Shown: piece after piece, positions 1 to 6,733 of the stretch
Layout: each line of letters starts with the position of its first letter
Position numbering within the stretch: position 1 is the stretch's first letter
Assembly (NCBI GenBank): GCA_016935775.1
Contig: JAFGQF010000198.1
Location: 1 to 7,954 of the forward strand
DNA from: Caldifarciminota bacterium
Lineage (GTDB): Bacteria; Hydrothermota; Tepidihabitantia; Tepidihabitantales; Tepidihabitantaceae
Reading direction: 5' to 3'
Length of the DNA: 7,954 nucleotides
The notes under the pieces: model-generated
Told to the model about the DNA's origin: nothing
The model's input: only the letters and a program-made list of their open reading frames with translations
Databases searched by the model: none
Program-made: the position numbers and the translations under genes

Positions 1-1368
1 ACCCTGGGCGGCGGCGAGGCCCAGCGCGTCCGGCTGGCGACCCAGGTCGGCTCCGGCCTCGTCGGGGTGTGCTACATCCTCGACGAGCCGTCCATCGGCC
101 TGCACCAGCGCGACAACAGCCGGCTGCTGGCCACGCTCACCGGCCTGCGCGACCTCGGCAACACCGTCATCGTCGTCGAGCACGACGAGGAAACCATCCT
201 GTCGGCCGACCACGTCATCGACCTCGGGCCGGGCGCGGGCGAGCAGGGCGGGCACCTGGTATGCCAGGGCACGCCGAAACAGGTGCGCGCCTGCCGCGGC
301 TCGCTCACCGGCGACTACCTGGCCGGCCGGCGCCGCATCGAGCTGCCGGCCGAACGGCGCACGCCCGGCAGGCACTGGCTCGAGGTCACGGGCTGCCGCG
401 AAAACAACCTCAAGAACATCACCGCCCGGTTCCCGCTCGGGCTCTTCACCTGCGTAACCGGGGTCTCGGGCTCGGGCAAGTCCACCCTCGTCGCCGACAT
501 CCTCCACCGGGCGCTCGCCCGCCATTTCCACGACAGCCGCGACAAGCCCGGGGCCCACGACCGCATCGCCGGGCTCGGCCACGTGGACAAGGTGGTGAAC
601 ATCGACCAGTCGCCCATCGGCCGGACCCCGCGCTCCAACCCGGCGACCTACACCAACGCCTTCGGGCCGATCCGCGAGCTCTTCGCGATGAGCAAGGAAT
701 CGCGGATGCGCGGCTATAAGCCGGGCCGGTTCTCGTTCAACGTCAAGGGCGGTCGCTGCGAGGCCTGCGCCGGCGACGGCATCATCAAGGTCGAGATGCA
801 CTTCCTGCCCGACGTCTACGTCACCTGCGACGTCTGCAAGGGCAGGCGCTACAACCGCGAGACGCTCGAGATTCGCTACAAGGGAAAGAGCATCGCCGAC
901 GTGCTCGGGATGAGCGTGGATGAGGCGTGCGAGTTCTTCGCCAACATCCCGACGGTGTTCCGCAAGGTGAAACTGCTCAAGGAAGTCGGGCTGGGCTACC
1001 TGAAGCTTGGCCAGCCCGCGCCGACCCTGTCCGGCGGCGAAGCCCAGCGCATCAAGCTCGCCCGCGAGCTGTCCAAGGTCGCCACCGGCCGCACCGTCTA
1101 CCTGCTCGACGAGCCGACCACCGGCCTGCACTTCGAGGACGTCCGGCTGCTCCTGGGCGTGCTCGACCGGCTGGTCAGCCGCAGCAACACGGTCATCGTC
1201 ATCGAGCACAACCTCGAGGTCGTCAAGTGCGCCGACTGGATAATCGACCTCGGACCCGAGGGCGGGGACGAGGGCGGCGCGGTGGTCGTCACCGGCCCGC
1301 CCGGGCAGGTCGCCGACTGCCCGGACTCCCACACCGGCCGCTATCTCAAACCGCTGCTCGGCCGCTGA
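1..1368 (+). CDS. uvrA: UvrA, excinuclease ABC subunit A (5'-truncated by window edge)
   Basis: This is the C-terminal 455 residues of the damage-recognition ATPase of nucleotide excision repair. UvrA dimers load UvrB onto damaged DNA in the cytoplasm. The reading frame is open from base 1, and the GTG at 67 is internal because conserved UvrA sequence lies before it. In order, counting from base 1: the first ABC signature as TLGGGEAQR (1-9), its Walker B YILDEPS (25-31), the second Walker A TGVSGSGKST (153-162), a zinc finger CxxC-CxxC (Cys253, 256, 276, 279), the second signature LSGGEAQR (343-350), its Walker B LLDEPTTG (368-375) and the switch histidine in VIEH (403). The family is about 940 residues, so roughly half is outside the window. 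The first signature has Gly where UvrA normally has Ser. The gene converges on lon with a 12-bp gap. Identification is essentially certain. Confidence 0.97.
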   Translation, partial: TLGGGEAQRVRLATQVGSGLVGVCYILDEPSIGLHQRDNSRLLATLTGLRDLGNTVIVVEHDEETILSADHVIDLGPGAGEQGGHLVCQGTPKQVRACRGSLTGDYLAGRRRIELPAERRTPGRHWLEVTGCRENNLKNITARFPLGLFTCVTGVSGSGKSTLVADILHRALARHFHDSRDKPGAHDRIAGLGHVDKVVNIDQSPIGRTPRSNPATYTNAFGPIRELFAMSKESRMRGYKPGRFSFNVKGGRCEACAGDGIIKVEMHFLPDVYVTCDVCKGRRYNRETLEIRYKGKSIADVLGMSVDEACEFFANIPTVFRKVKLLKEVGLGYLKLGQPAPTLSGGEAQRIKLARELSKVATGRTVYLLDEPTTGLHFEDVRLLLGVLDRLVSRSNTVIVIEHNLEVVKCADWIIDLGPEGGDEGGAVVVTGPPGQVADCPDSHTGRYLKPLLGR

Positions 1369-1380
1369 GCCGGGCTTGTT

Positions 1381-3732
1381 CTAAGGGAAGAGGAGCCGCG
1401 CGACTTCGCGCAGCGAGCGGACGTAGCTGAACCGCAGGCCCTTGCGCACCCGGGGCGGAACCTCCTTCAGGTCCTTGCGGTTCTCGGCCGGCAGGATGAT
1501 GGTCCGGATGCCCGCCCGGTTCGCGGCCAGCACCTTCTCCTTGATGCCGCCGACACCGAGCACCCGGCCGGTCAGGGTTATCTCGCCGGTCATCGCCACC
1601 CGCGGGTCCAACGCCCGGCCGCGCAGCAACGACAGTAACGACGCCACGATCGCGACCCCGGCTGACGGGCCGTCCTTGGGCGTCGCACCGGCCGGCACGT
1701 GGACGTGGACCTCGTTGCCTTCGAAGAACTCCGGGTCCACGACGAGCTCGCGGGCGTGGGCCCGGACGTAGCTCAGCGCGGCCTGGGCCGACTCGCGCAT
1801 CACCTCGCCCAGTGACCCGGTGAGCGTCAGCCCGCCCCGTCCCTTCATCAGCGAGCTCTCGACGAACAGGATTTCGCCGCCGAACGCGGTCACCGCCAGC
1901 CCGGTGGAAACTCCCGGCACCCCGGCCCGGGCCGCCACCTCGGAAGTGAACCGGTCCTCGCCCAGCAGCCGGCCCACGTCGCGGGCCGCTATCCGGCGCT
2001 TCCGGCCCCGGCCCTCGGCGAAACCGCGCGCCACCTTGCGGCAGATGCTGCCGATTTCCCGCTCCAGGTTGCGTACCCCGGCCTCGCGGGTGTGGCCGCG
2101 GATGATGCGCCTGATGGCGTCGTCGCCGAACCCGACCTTGCCGACCACCAGCCCGTTCTCGCGCAACTGGCGCGGCACCAGGTAGCTGCGGGCGATTTCG
2201 AGCTTGTCCTCCTCGGTGTACCCGGGCAGCTCGAGCACCTCCATCCGGTCACGCAGCGCCGGGATGATGGTATCGGTGACATTGGCGGTGGTGATGAACA
2301 GCACCCGCGACAGGTCGAGCGGCACCTCGAGGTAGTGGTCCGAAAAGCTGGAGTTCTGCTCCGGGTCCAGCACCTCGAGCAGCGCCGACGATGGGTCGCC
2401 CCGGAAATCGGCCCCGAGCTTGTCGATCTCGTCGAGCATGAACACCGGGTTCATCGAACCGGCGTTGCGCAGCCCCTGGACTATCCTGCCGGGCAGCGCG
2501 CCGACATAGGTTCGGCGGTGACCGCGGATTTCGGCCTCGTCGCGCATCCCGCCGAGCGAGAACCGGTAGAACTCCCGCCCCATCGCCCGGGCAATCGACT
2601 TGCCGAGCGACGTCTTGCCCACGCCCGGCGGCCCGACAAAGCAGAGTATCGGCCCGCGCGAGTCGGACTTCAGCCGCCGCACGGCCAGGAACTCAATGAT
2701 CCGCTCCTTGACCTGCTTCAGGTCGTAGTGGTCCTCGTTCAGCACCCGGCGCGCCCGCCGGATGTCGAGCCGGTCCTCGGTCACCCGCTTCCAGGGCAGG
2801 GCCAGCAGCCAGTCGAGGTAGTTGCGCGAAACGGTGTACTCCATCGAGGCGGGCGGCATCCGGCCGAGCCGGTCGAGTTCGCGCTTCGCCGCCTCGGCCG
2901 CGGCCTCGCTCATCCCCGACTCCTCGACCCGCTTCTCCAGTTCGTCGAGCTCGACCTGGCGCTCGTCCTGCTCGCCGAGTTCTTCCTTGATCGCCTTGAG
3001 CTGCTCGCGCAGGAAGTACTCGCGCTGGCTCTTGTCCAGCTCACCCTTGACCCGGTCGCGGATCTTGGCCCCGAGCTCGAAGATCTCGATCTCGCGCGTC
3101 AGCACCTGGCCGAGGCGCGTCAGCCGCTCGCGCGGGTCAAGAATCTCGAGCAGCTCCTGCTTGCGGCTGACGTCCAGCTGAAGATAGCTGGCGACCGTGT
3201 CGGCCAGCCGGCCGGGCGAGTCGGTGTTCATCACCACCGTCACCACCTCGTCCGACAGGTAGGGCGCCATCTCGGCCAGCTTGCGGAACATCCCGACGAC
3301 GTTGCGCATCAGCGCCTCGGTTGCGACGTCGGGCTTGCCCTCGGGCTCGTCGAGCGTGCCGACCCGGGCCTTCAGGTAGGGAGTCGTCTGGAGATACTCA
3401 CTGACCCGGGCCTTGCGCAGGCCCTGCAGCAGCAACCGGATCGTGCCGTCCGGGAACCGCAGCATCTTGAGAATCACCGACACCGTCCCGATCTCGTACA
3501 GGTCCTCGGGCTCGGCCTCTTCCTTGTCGTTATCGCGCTGCGACACCGCGCAAACCAGCCGGTCCCCGGCCAGCGCATCGTCCACCAGCCGGGCCGAGCG
3601 CTCGGTCGTGACGATCAGCGGGGCGACCAGCCCGGGAAAAACCACCCCGCCCTTAACCACCAGCACCGGCAGTTCGTCCGGCAGCCGGGCGATGACCGGG
3701 ATTCCGTTGACGCCGTTTTCCTTGTCCGCCAC
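1381..3732 (-). CDS. lon: Lon ATP-dependent serine protease (endopeptidase La)
   Basis: Lon is a cytoplasmic AAA+ protease that unfolds and degrades misfolded and regulatory proteins. From the GTG at 3732 it has 783 residues, close to E. coli Lon (784). The N-terminal substrate-binding domain starts at ELPVLVVKGGVVFPG (about 20-34), followed by a helical linker rich in charged residues (about 215-290). The AAA+ core has Walker A GPPGVGKTS (367-375) and Walker B FMLDEIDK (431-438). The protease domain has PKDGPSAG with catalytic Ser690, and GGIKEK with Lys733. The Ser-Lys distance of 43 matches E. coli Ser679/Lys722. The frame stays open upstream to 4005, but that part overlaps hsp20 and reads as Arg/Gly-rich shadow, so it is excluded. 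A GGAG lies 5 nt before the chosen GTG. A second in-frame GTG at 3738 overlaps the hsp20 stop and would add two residues. It is the last gene of the cluster, coupled to hsp20. All catalytic residues are intact. Confidence 0.97.
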   Translation of the reverse strand: MADKENGVNGIPVIARLPDELPVLVVKGGVVFPGLVAPLIVTTERSARLVDDALAGDRLVCAVSQRDNDKEEAEPEDLYEIGTVSVILKMLRFPDGTIRLLLQGLRKARVSEYLQTTPYLKARVGTLDEPEGKPDVATEALMRNVVGMFRKLAEMAPYLSDEVVTVVMNTDSPGRLADTVASYLQLDVSRKQELLEILDPRERLTRLGQVLTREIEIFELGAKIRDRVKGELDKSQREYFLREQLKAIKEELGEQDERQVELDELEKRVEESGMSEAAAEAAKRELDRLGRMPPASMEYTVSRNYLDWLLALPWKRVTEDRLDIRRARRVLNEDHYDLKQVKERIIEFLAVRRLKSDSRGPILCFVGPPGVGKTSLGKSIARAMGREFYRFSLGGMRDEAEIRGHRRTYVGALPGRIVQGLRNAGSMNPVFMLDEIDKLGADFRGDPSSALLEVLDPEQNSSFSDHYLEVPLDLSRVLFITTANVTDTIIPALRDRMEVLELPGYTEEDKLEIARSYLVPRQLRENGLVVGKVGFGDDAIRRIIRGHTREAGVRNLEREIGSICRKVARGFAEGRGRKRRIAARDVGRLLGEDRFTSEVAARAGVPGVSTGLAVTAFGGEILFVESSLMKGRGGLTLTGSLGEVMRESAQAALSYVRAHARELVVDPEFFEGNEVHVHVPAGATPKDGPSAGVAIVASLLSLLRGRALDPRVAMTGEITLTGRVLGVGGIKEKVLAANRAGIRTIILPAENRKDLKEVPPRVRKGLRFSYVRSLREVARLLFP

Positions 3733-3734
3733 GC

Positions 3735-4145
3735 TCACTCCACCTTGATTATCCGGACCGCCTCGCGCGCCTGCTCTAGTTCGAGCGCCAGCACGCCATC
3801 GGCCAGCTCGATGCGATGGCTGGCCGGGTCGACCGACACCGGCAACTCGACCCGCCGCTCGAACGGCCCGTAGGGTATCTCGGACTCGTAGAACCGCGGG
3901 CTGCGCGCCCGGCCGCGCCTGTTGCCCCGGACCAGGACCAATCGCCGGCCGATCCTCACCTCGATGTCGGCGGCGGCCACTCCCGGCACCTCCACCAGTA
4001 GGCAAACCCGGCCCGCCTCCAAGTAGAGGTCAATCGCCGGCTCCCAGACCGACGGGCCGGTGCCGGCCGCGCCGAAATGCCGGTCGAACAGCTCGTCAAC
4101 GTCCCTGATGAGCGATACCGCCGTACCGGGCCGCCGCGCGCGCAT
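3735..4145 (-). CDS. Hsp20 / alpha-crystallin family small heat-shock protein
   Basis: This is a 136-residue ATP-independent holdase chaperone, expected to form cytoplasmic oligomers that keep unfolding proteins soluble. A short N-terminal arm (1-34) contains the helix LIRDVDELFDRHF. The alpha-crystallin domain runs from about 35 to 125 (WEPAIDLYLEAGRVCLLVEVPGV at its start, FYESEIPYGPFERRVELP in the middle). The ADGVLALEL stretch (115-123) matches the conserved G-V-L motif of the family. The C-terminus RIIKVE may serve as the I/V-x-I/V anchor used in oligomer assembly. The ATG at 4145 was chosen because upstream sequence in this frame lies within the ymdB-like gene and is Arg/Ser-rich shadow. 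A GGGAG at 4162-4158 precedes it by 12 nt, which is rather long. It starts 4 nt after the ymdB-like stop, and its own stop is 2 nt from lon. Placement next to lon suggests a paired hold-or-degrade role (inference). Confidence 0.93.
   Translation of the reverse strand: MRARRPGTAVSLIRDVDELFDRHFGAAGTGPSVWEPAIDLYLEAGRVCLLVEVPGVAAADIEVRIGRRLVLVRGNRRGRARSPRFYESEIPYGPFERRVELPVSVDPASHRIELADGVLALELEQAREAVRIIKVE
3738..3746 (-). promoter_or_regulatory. Ribosome-binding site that decides the lon start
   Basis: The minus strand reads AAGGTGGAG here, inside the last codons of hsp20. The GGAG at 3741-3738 lies 5 nt before the GTG at 3732, which favours that codon. AAGG at 3746-3743 lies 4 nt before the alternative GTG at 3738. 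Either way, ribosomes ending hsp20 are positioned to start lon, so coupling is likely. Confidence 0.6.
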
Positions 4146-4149
4146 ATGT

Positions 4150-4980
4150 CTATTCGACTCCCGGTGCCGGCGGCTGGTTCGGCTCGGGTTCGTGGGGTCC
4201 GGCGTGGACCTGGATTCGTTCGATGCTCGTCGCCCGACCGGTCGCCTCGTCAACCTCGACCAGCGCGCCGCTGACCCTCGGGTCGCCCAGCGCCGGGTGA
4301 AGCCGGTACGGCAGGCCGCGCAGCAACCGCTGCAGCGAGTCGTCCTTGCTCATCCCCAGCACCGAGTCGAACGCCCCGCACATCCCGACGTCGCTCAGGT
4401 AGGCGGTGCCACCGGGCAGGACCGTCTCGTCGGCGGTCTGGACGTGGGTGTGGGTGCCGAGTACCGCCGACACCTTGCCGTCGAGAAACCAGCCCATCGA
4501 CTGCTTCTCGGCGGTCGCCTCGGCGTGGAAGTCCACCAGGATCACCCGAGTCCGGCGCCTGAGTTCTTCGACCGCGGCCAGGCCCCGCTCGAACGGACAA
4601 TCGAGCGGCTTCATGAACACCCGACCGACCAAGTTCACCACCCCGACGCTGAAACCCTCAAGCTCGACCAGCAGGCTGCCCCGCCCGGGCGCGCCGGCCG
4701 GGAAGTTCAGCGGCCGGAGCAGCCGCGGGATGTCGTCAAAGCAGCGCCAGGCATCCTTGCGGTCGAACGCGTGGTCGCCGGTGGTCAGCACGTCCACCCC
4801 GGCGTCGAGGATCTCCTGCGCTATCTTGTGGTTGATGCCGTAGCCGCCGGCCGCGTTCTCGACATTGACGACGACCAGGTCGGCCCGGGTCCAGCGCCGC
4901 AGGCCCGGCAGCACATCGGCCAGCGCGTCCCGGCCCGCGCCCGAGCAGACGTCGCCCAGCAGCAGCAGCCTAGCGGGCAT
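4150..4980 (-). CDS. ymdB: YmdB-family metallophosphoesterase (2',3'-cyclic nucleotide 2'-phosphodiesterase type)
   Basis: This 276-residue protein matches the YmdB family, dinuclear-metal phosphodiesterases that in Bacillus hydrolyse 2',3'-cAMP and similar RNA-breakdown products and affect multicellular behaviour. Metal-site motifs in order: GDV (Asp10), NVEN (Glu41), TTGDHAFD (Asp69-His70), DFHAEATAEK (His152) and GTHTHVQTADE (His177, His179). The family normally has GNH where this protein has GDH, so an Asp replaces the usual Asn metal ligand. All other ligands are present. Family length is about 260-265, and the excess is a Pro/Glu-rich C-terminal tail (about 261-276). The ATG at 4980 lies inside the last codons of rny (11-bp overlap, different frame), so the two are translationally coupled. 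The rny-ymdB neighbour pair is widely conserved and fits a shared role in RNA turnover. The family call is firm; the substrate is inferred. Confidence 0.93.
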   Translation of the reverse strand: MPARLLLLGDVCSGAGRDALADVLPGLRRWTRADLVVVNVENAAGGYGINHKIAQEILDAGVDVLTTGDHAFDRKDAWRCFDDIPRLLRPLNFPAGAPGRGSLLVELEGFSVGVVNLVGRVFMKPLDCPFERGLAAVEELRRRTRVILVDFHAEATAEKQSMGWFLDGKVSAVLGTHTHVQTADETVLPGGTAYLSDVGMCGAFDSVLGMSKDDSLQRLLRGLPYRLHPALGDPRVSGALVEVDEATGRATSIERIQVHAGPHEPEPNQPPAPGVE

Positions 4981-6538
4981 AGTCGACCGCGCGCGTCTCC
5001 CGGATGACCGTCACCTTGATCTGGCCCGGGTACTTCAGCTCGTTCTGAATCTGCGCGGCGATGCGCTGGACCAGGTCGGTGGCGTCGCAGTCGGTCACCT
5101 TGTCCGGCTCGACCAGGACCCGGATCTCGCGCCCGGCCTGGATCGCGTAGGCCTTCTCCACGCCGGTGAACGACGAAGCGATCATCTCCAGGTTCTCGAC
5201 CCGCTTGATGTAGGTCTCGAAGCTCTCGCGCCGGGCGCCCGGCCGGGAGCCCGAGATGCTGTCGGCGGCCGCCACCAGGAACGCGTAGGGCGTATCGAGA
5301 CTGGTCTCCTCGTGGTGGGCGGCGATGGCGTTCACCACGGCGTCCTGCTCGCCGTGCTTCCGGGCAAGGTCGGCGCCGATCCGCGCGTGCGGCCCCTCGA
5401 TCGAGATGTCGGCCGCCTTGCCGATATCGTGCAACAGGCCCGCCCGCTTGGCGATGGCCGCGTCCAGGTCGAGCTCCTGGGCCATCTGCGACGCGAGCAG
5501 GGCGACCTCCTTGCTGTGCAGCAACACGTTCTGGCCGTAACTGGTGCGGTACTTGAGCCGGCCCAGCAGCTTCGACAGCTCCGGGTGCAGCCCGACGATG
5601 CCGAGTTCGAGCACGATTCCTTCGCCCGTCGCCCGGATGGTGTTATCGATCTCCTCGGAGGTCTGCTTGACCAGCTCCTCGATGCGAGCCGGGTGGATGC
5701 GGCCGTCGGCGACCAGCTTCTCCATCGCCCGCTTGGCAACCTCGCGTCGCACCGGGTCAAAGCCGGAGATGATGATCGCGCCGGGCGTATCGTCGATCAT
5801 CACCTCGACGCCGGTGAGCTGCTCGAAGGTCCGGATGTTGCGCCCCTCGCGGCCGATTATCCGGCCCTTGAGTTCGTCCGACGGCAGGTCCACGACCGAG
5901 ACCGTCGTCTCGGCCGCGTGCGACACCGCGCAGCGCTGGATTGCGTTGACGATGATCTCGCGGGCCTCGTCCTCGGCGCGCGCGCGGGCCTGGTCACGAA
6001 TGTCGCGCATCGCCTTGGCGGCGTCGAGCCGGGCCTGGTCCTCGAGGTTGCGGAACAGCTCGCGCCGGGCGTCCTCGGTCGACAACCCGGCAATCCGCTC
6101 CAGCTTCGAGTTCTCCAGGCTGATGAGCTGGTCCAGCCGCTCGACCTTGGCCTTGAGGATCTTGTCGCGCGATGCCAGCTCGCGGTCCTTGCGGATAAGG
6201 TCCGCCTCCTTCTGGGTCAGCACGCTGTCGCGCCGCGACAGGAAGCTCTCGCGCTCGGCCAGCTTCTGTTCGAGCCGCTCCAGCTCGCGCCGGGTGGCGG
6301 CGGTCTCGGTATCGAACTTCAGCCGCTCCTTGTCCCACTCCTGGCGGCGCAGGTTTTCGCTCTCGCGCCTGAACCGCTCCGACTCCTGGCGCGCCTCGGC
6401 CAGCAGCTTCTCGGCTTCGGCCTCGCTCTGCTTCACCCGGCGATGCATCGCCATCACGCTCATCCGGCGCCCCAGGAAAAACCCCGCCAGCCCCAGCACC
6501 GCCACTCCGCCCGCCCCGATCACCCAGTAATACCACAT
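4970..6538 (-). CDS. rny: Ribonuclease Y, membrane-anchored endoribonuclease
   Basis: RNase Y starts mRNA decay by internal cleavage and is tethered to the inner face of the cytoplasmic membrane. The protein has 522 residues from the ATG at 6538, like Bacillus RNase Y (about 520). A single N-terminal membrane helix covers about 3-23 (WVIGAGGVAVLGLAGFFLG), followed by basic residues. A long charged coiled coil runs about 30-200. A KH RNA-binding domain holds the GRIIGREGRNIR motif (225-236). The HD phosphohydrolase domain has His341, the LLHDIGKA motif (His370-Asp371), HH at 408-409 and Asp426 in AAADSISG. The frame extends ten codons upstream (to 6568), but GGAGG lies 5 nt before the ATG at 6538, and the extension would run into the 6S RNA terminator region. 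The stop overlaps the ymdB-like start. No promoter fits between the 6S RNA and this gene. All domains are intact. Confidence 0.97.
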   Translation of the reverse strand: MWYYWVIGAGGVAVLGLAGFFLGRRMSVMAMHRRVKQSEAEAEKLLAEARQESERFRRESENLRRQEWDKERLKFDTETAATRRELERLEQKLAERESFLSRRDSVLTQKEADLIRKDRELASRDKILKAKVERLDQLISLENSKLERIAGLSTEDARRELFRNLEDQARLDAAKAMRDIRDQARARAEDEAREIIVNAIQRCAVSHAAETTVSVVDLPSDELKGRIIGREGRNIRTFEQLTGVEVMIDDTPGAIIISGFDPVRREVAKRAMEKLVADGRIHPARIEELVKQTSEEIDNTIRATGEGIVLELGIVGLHPELSKLLGRLKYRTSYGQNVLLHSKEVALLASQMAQELDLDAAIAKRAGLLHDIGKAADISIEGPHARIGADLARKHGEQDAVVNAIAAHHEETSLDTPYAFLVAAADSISGSRPGARRESFETYIKRVENLEMIASSFTGVEKAYAIQAGREIRVLVEPDKVTDCDATDLVQRIAAQIQNELKYPGQIKVTVIRETRAVDYAR

Positions 6539-6543
6539 ATCAT

Positions 6544-6548
6544 CCTCC
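6544..6548 (-). promoter_or_regulatory. Strong ribosome-binding site deciding the rny start
   Basis: The minus strand carries GGAGG here, 5 nt before the ATG at 6538. This is the best Shine-Dalgarno match in the window and it rules out the longer start at 6568. It lies only 4 nt after the six T's that end the 6S RNA region. Confidence 0.8.
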
Positions 6549-6552
6549 AGAC

Positions 6553-6576
6553 AAAAAAGGCCCCGCACGTGCCGTG
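6553..6576 (-). terminator. Possible intrinsic terminator at the 3' end of 6S RNA
   Basis: On the minus strand the G-rich 3' strand of the 6S closing stem (6567-6561) is followed by CC and six T's (6558-6553). The paired strand is the 6S 5' end about 160 nt upstream, so the whole 6S RNA would act as the hairpin. A local hairpin here is weak (only about 3 bp, GGC with GCC). Partial termination with read-through into rny is therefore more likely than a full stop. It may instead be only a 3' processing boundary. Confidence 0.45.
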
Positions 6577-6733
6577 TAGTGAATGGTCTCTGAACCAGGA
6601 AAAGAAGATGGGTGCTTCAGTTCGGCTTCACGCGGCTCCCCCTGAGGGGACGCGTTCCACCGCCCTATTCCAGCACCCGGTTCCCGGGTGTTAGCTCAAG
6701 ACTCAGTCCACCATCACGAACACTGCAGGGAGC
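6559..6733 (-). ncRNA. ssrS: 6S RNA (ssrS), regulator of RNA polymerase
   Basis: 6S RNA mimics an open promoter and sequesters sigma70-type RNA polymerase in stationary phase. The region is non-coding and about 175 nt, near the usual 180. It starts with CCCTGCAGTGTTCGTGATGG, resembling the conserved 5' end of bacterial 6S RNAs. It folds as expected. The closing stem is built from 6730-6724 with 6567-6561, 6723-6721 with 6571-6569, 6718-6715 with 6576-6573, and 6714-6710 with 6587-6583. Next comes a large internal bubble. The terminal stem pairs 6678-6672 with 6616-6610, 6654-6651 with 6634-6631, and 6650-6646 with 6641-6637, ending in a TCAG loop. Its place directly after zapA is the recurrent position of ssrS in many bacteria. 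The 5' end abuts the zapA stop, so it is probably cut from the zapA transcript. The ends are estimated; the fold was found by eye. Confidence 0.82.

Noticed and set aside
67..69. GTG at 67 as the uvrA start
   Set aside because: Conserved UvrA sequence (signature motif) continues upstream in frame to base 1, so this is an internal valine codon.
2092..3873. A 593-codon open frame on the plus strand, antisense to lon
   Set aside because: It mirrors Lon codons, is rich in Arg, Leu, Pro, His and Gln with no domain motif, and is a usual shadow in GC-rich DNA. Lon on the other strand has every catalytic motif.
3733..4005. N-terminal extension of lon to the ATG at 4005
   Set aside because: The extra 91 residues overlap hsp20, are Arg/Gly/Ala-rich, and are absent from Lon proteins. 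A ribosome-binding site supports the GTG at 3732.
4146..4253. N-terminal extension of hsp20 to 4253
   Set aside because: It overlaps the ymdB-like gene and is Arg/Ser/Thr-rich with no family similarity; the ATG at 4145 gives a normal small heat-shock protein.
6565..6572. GCACGTGC palindrome as a protein-binding site
   Set aside because: It is accounted for by the 3' strand of the 6S closing stem and is too short to call an operator alone.
4865..6694. A 609-codon open frame on the plus strand, antisense to rny and 6S RNA
   Set aside because: Low-complexity antisense shadow with no recognisable domain; it also runs through the structured 6S RNA.
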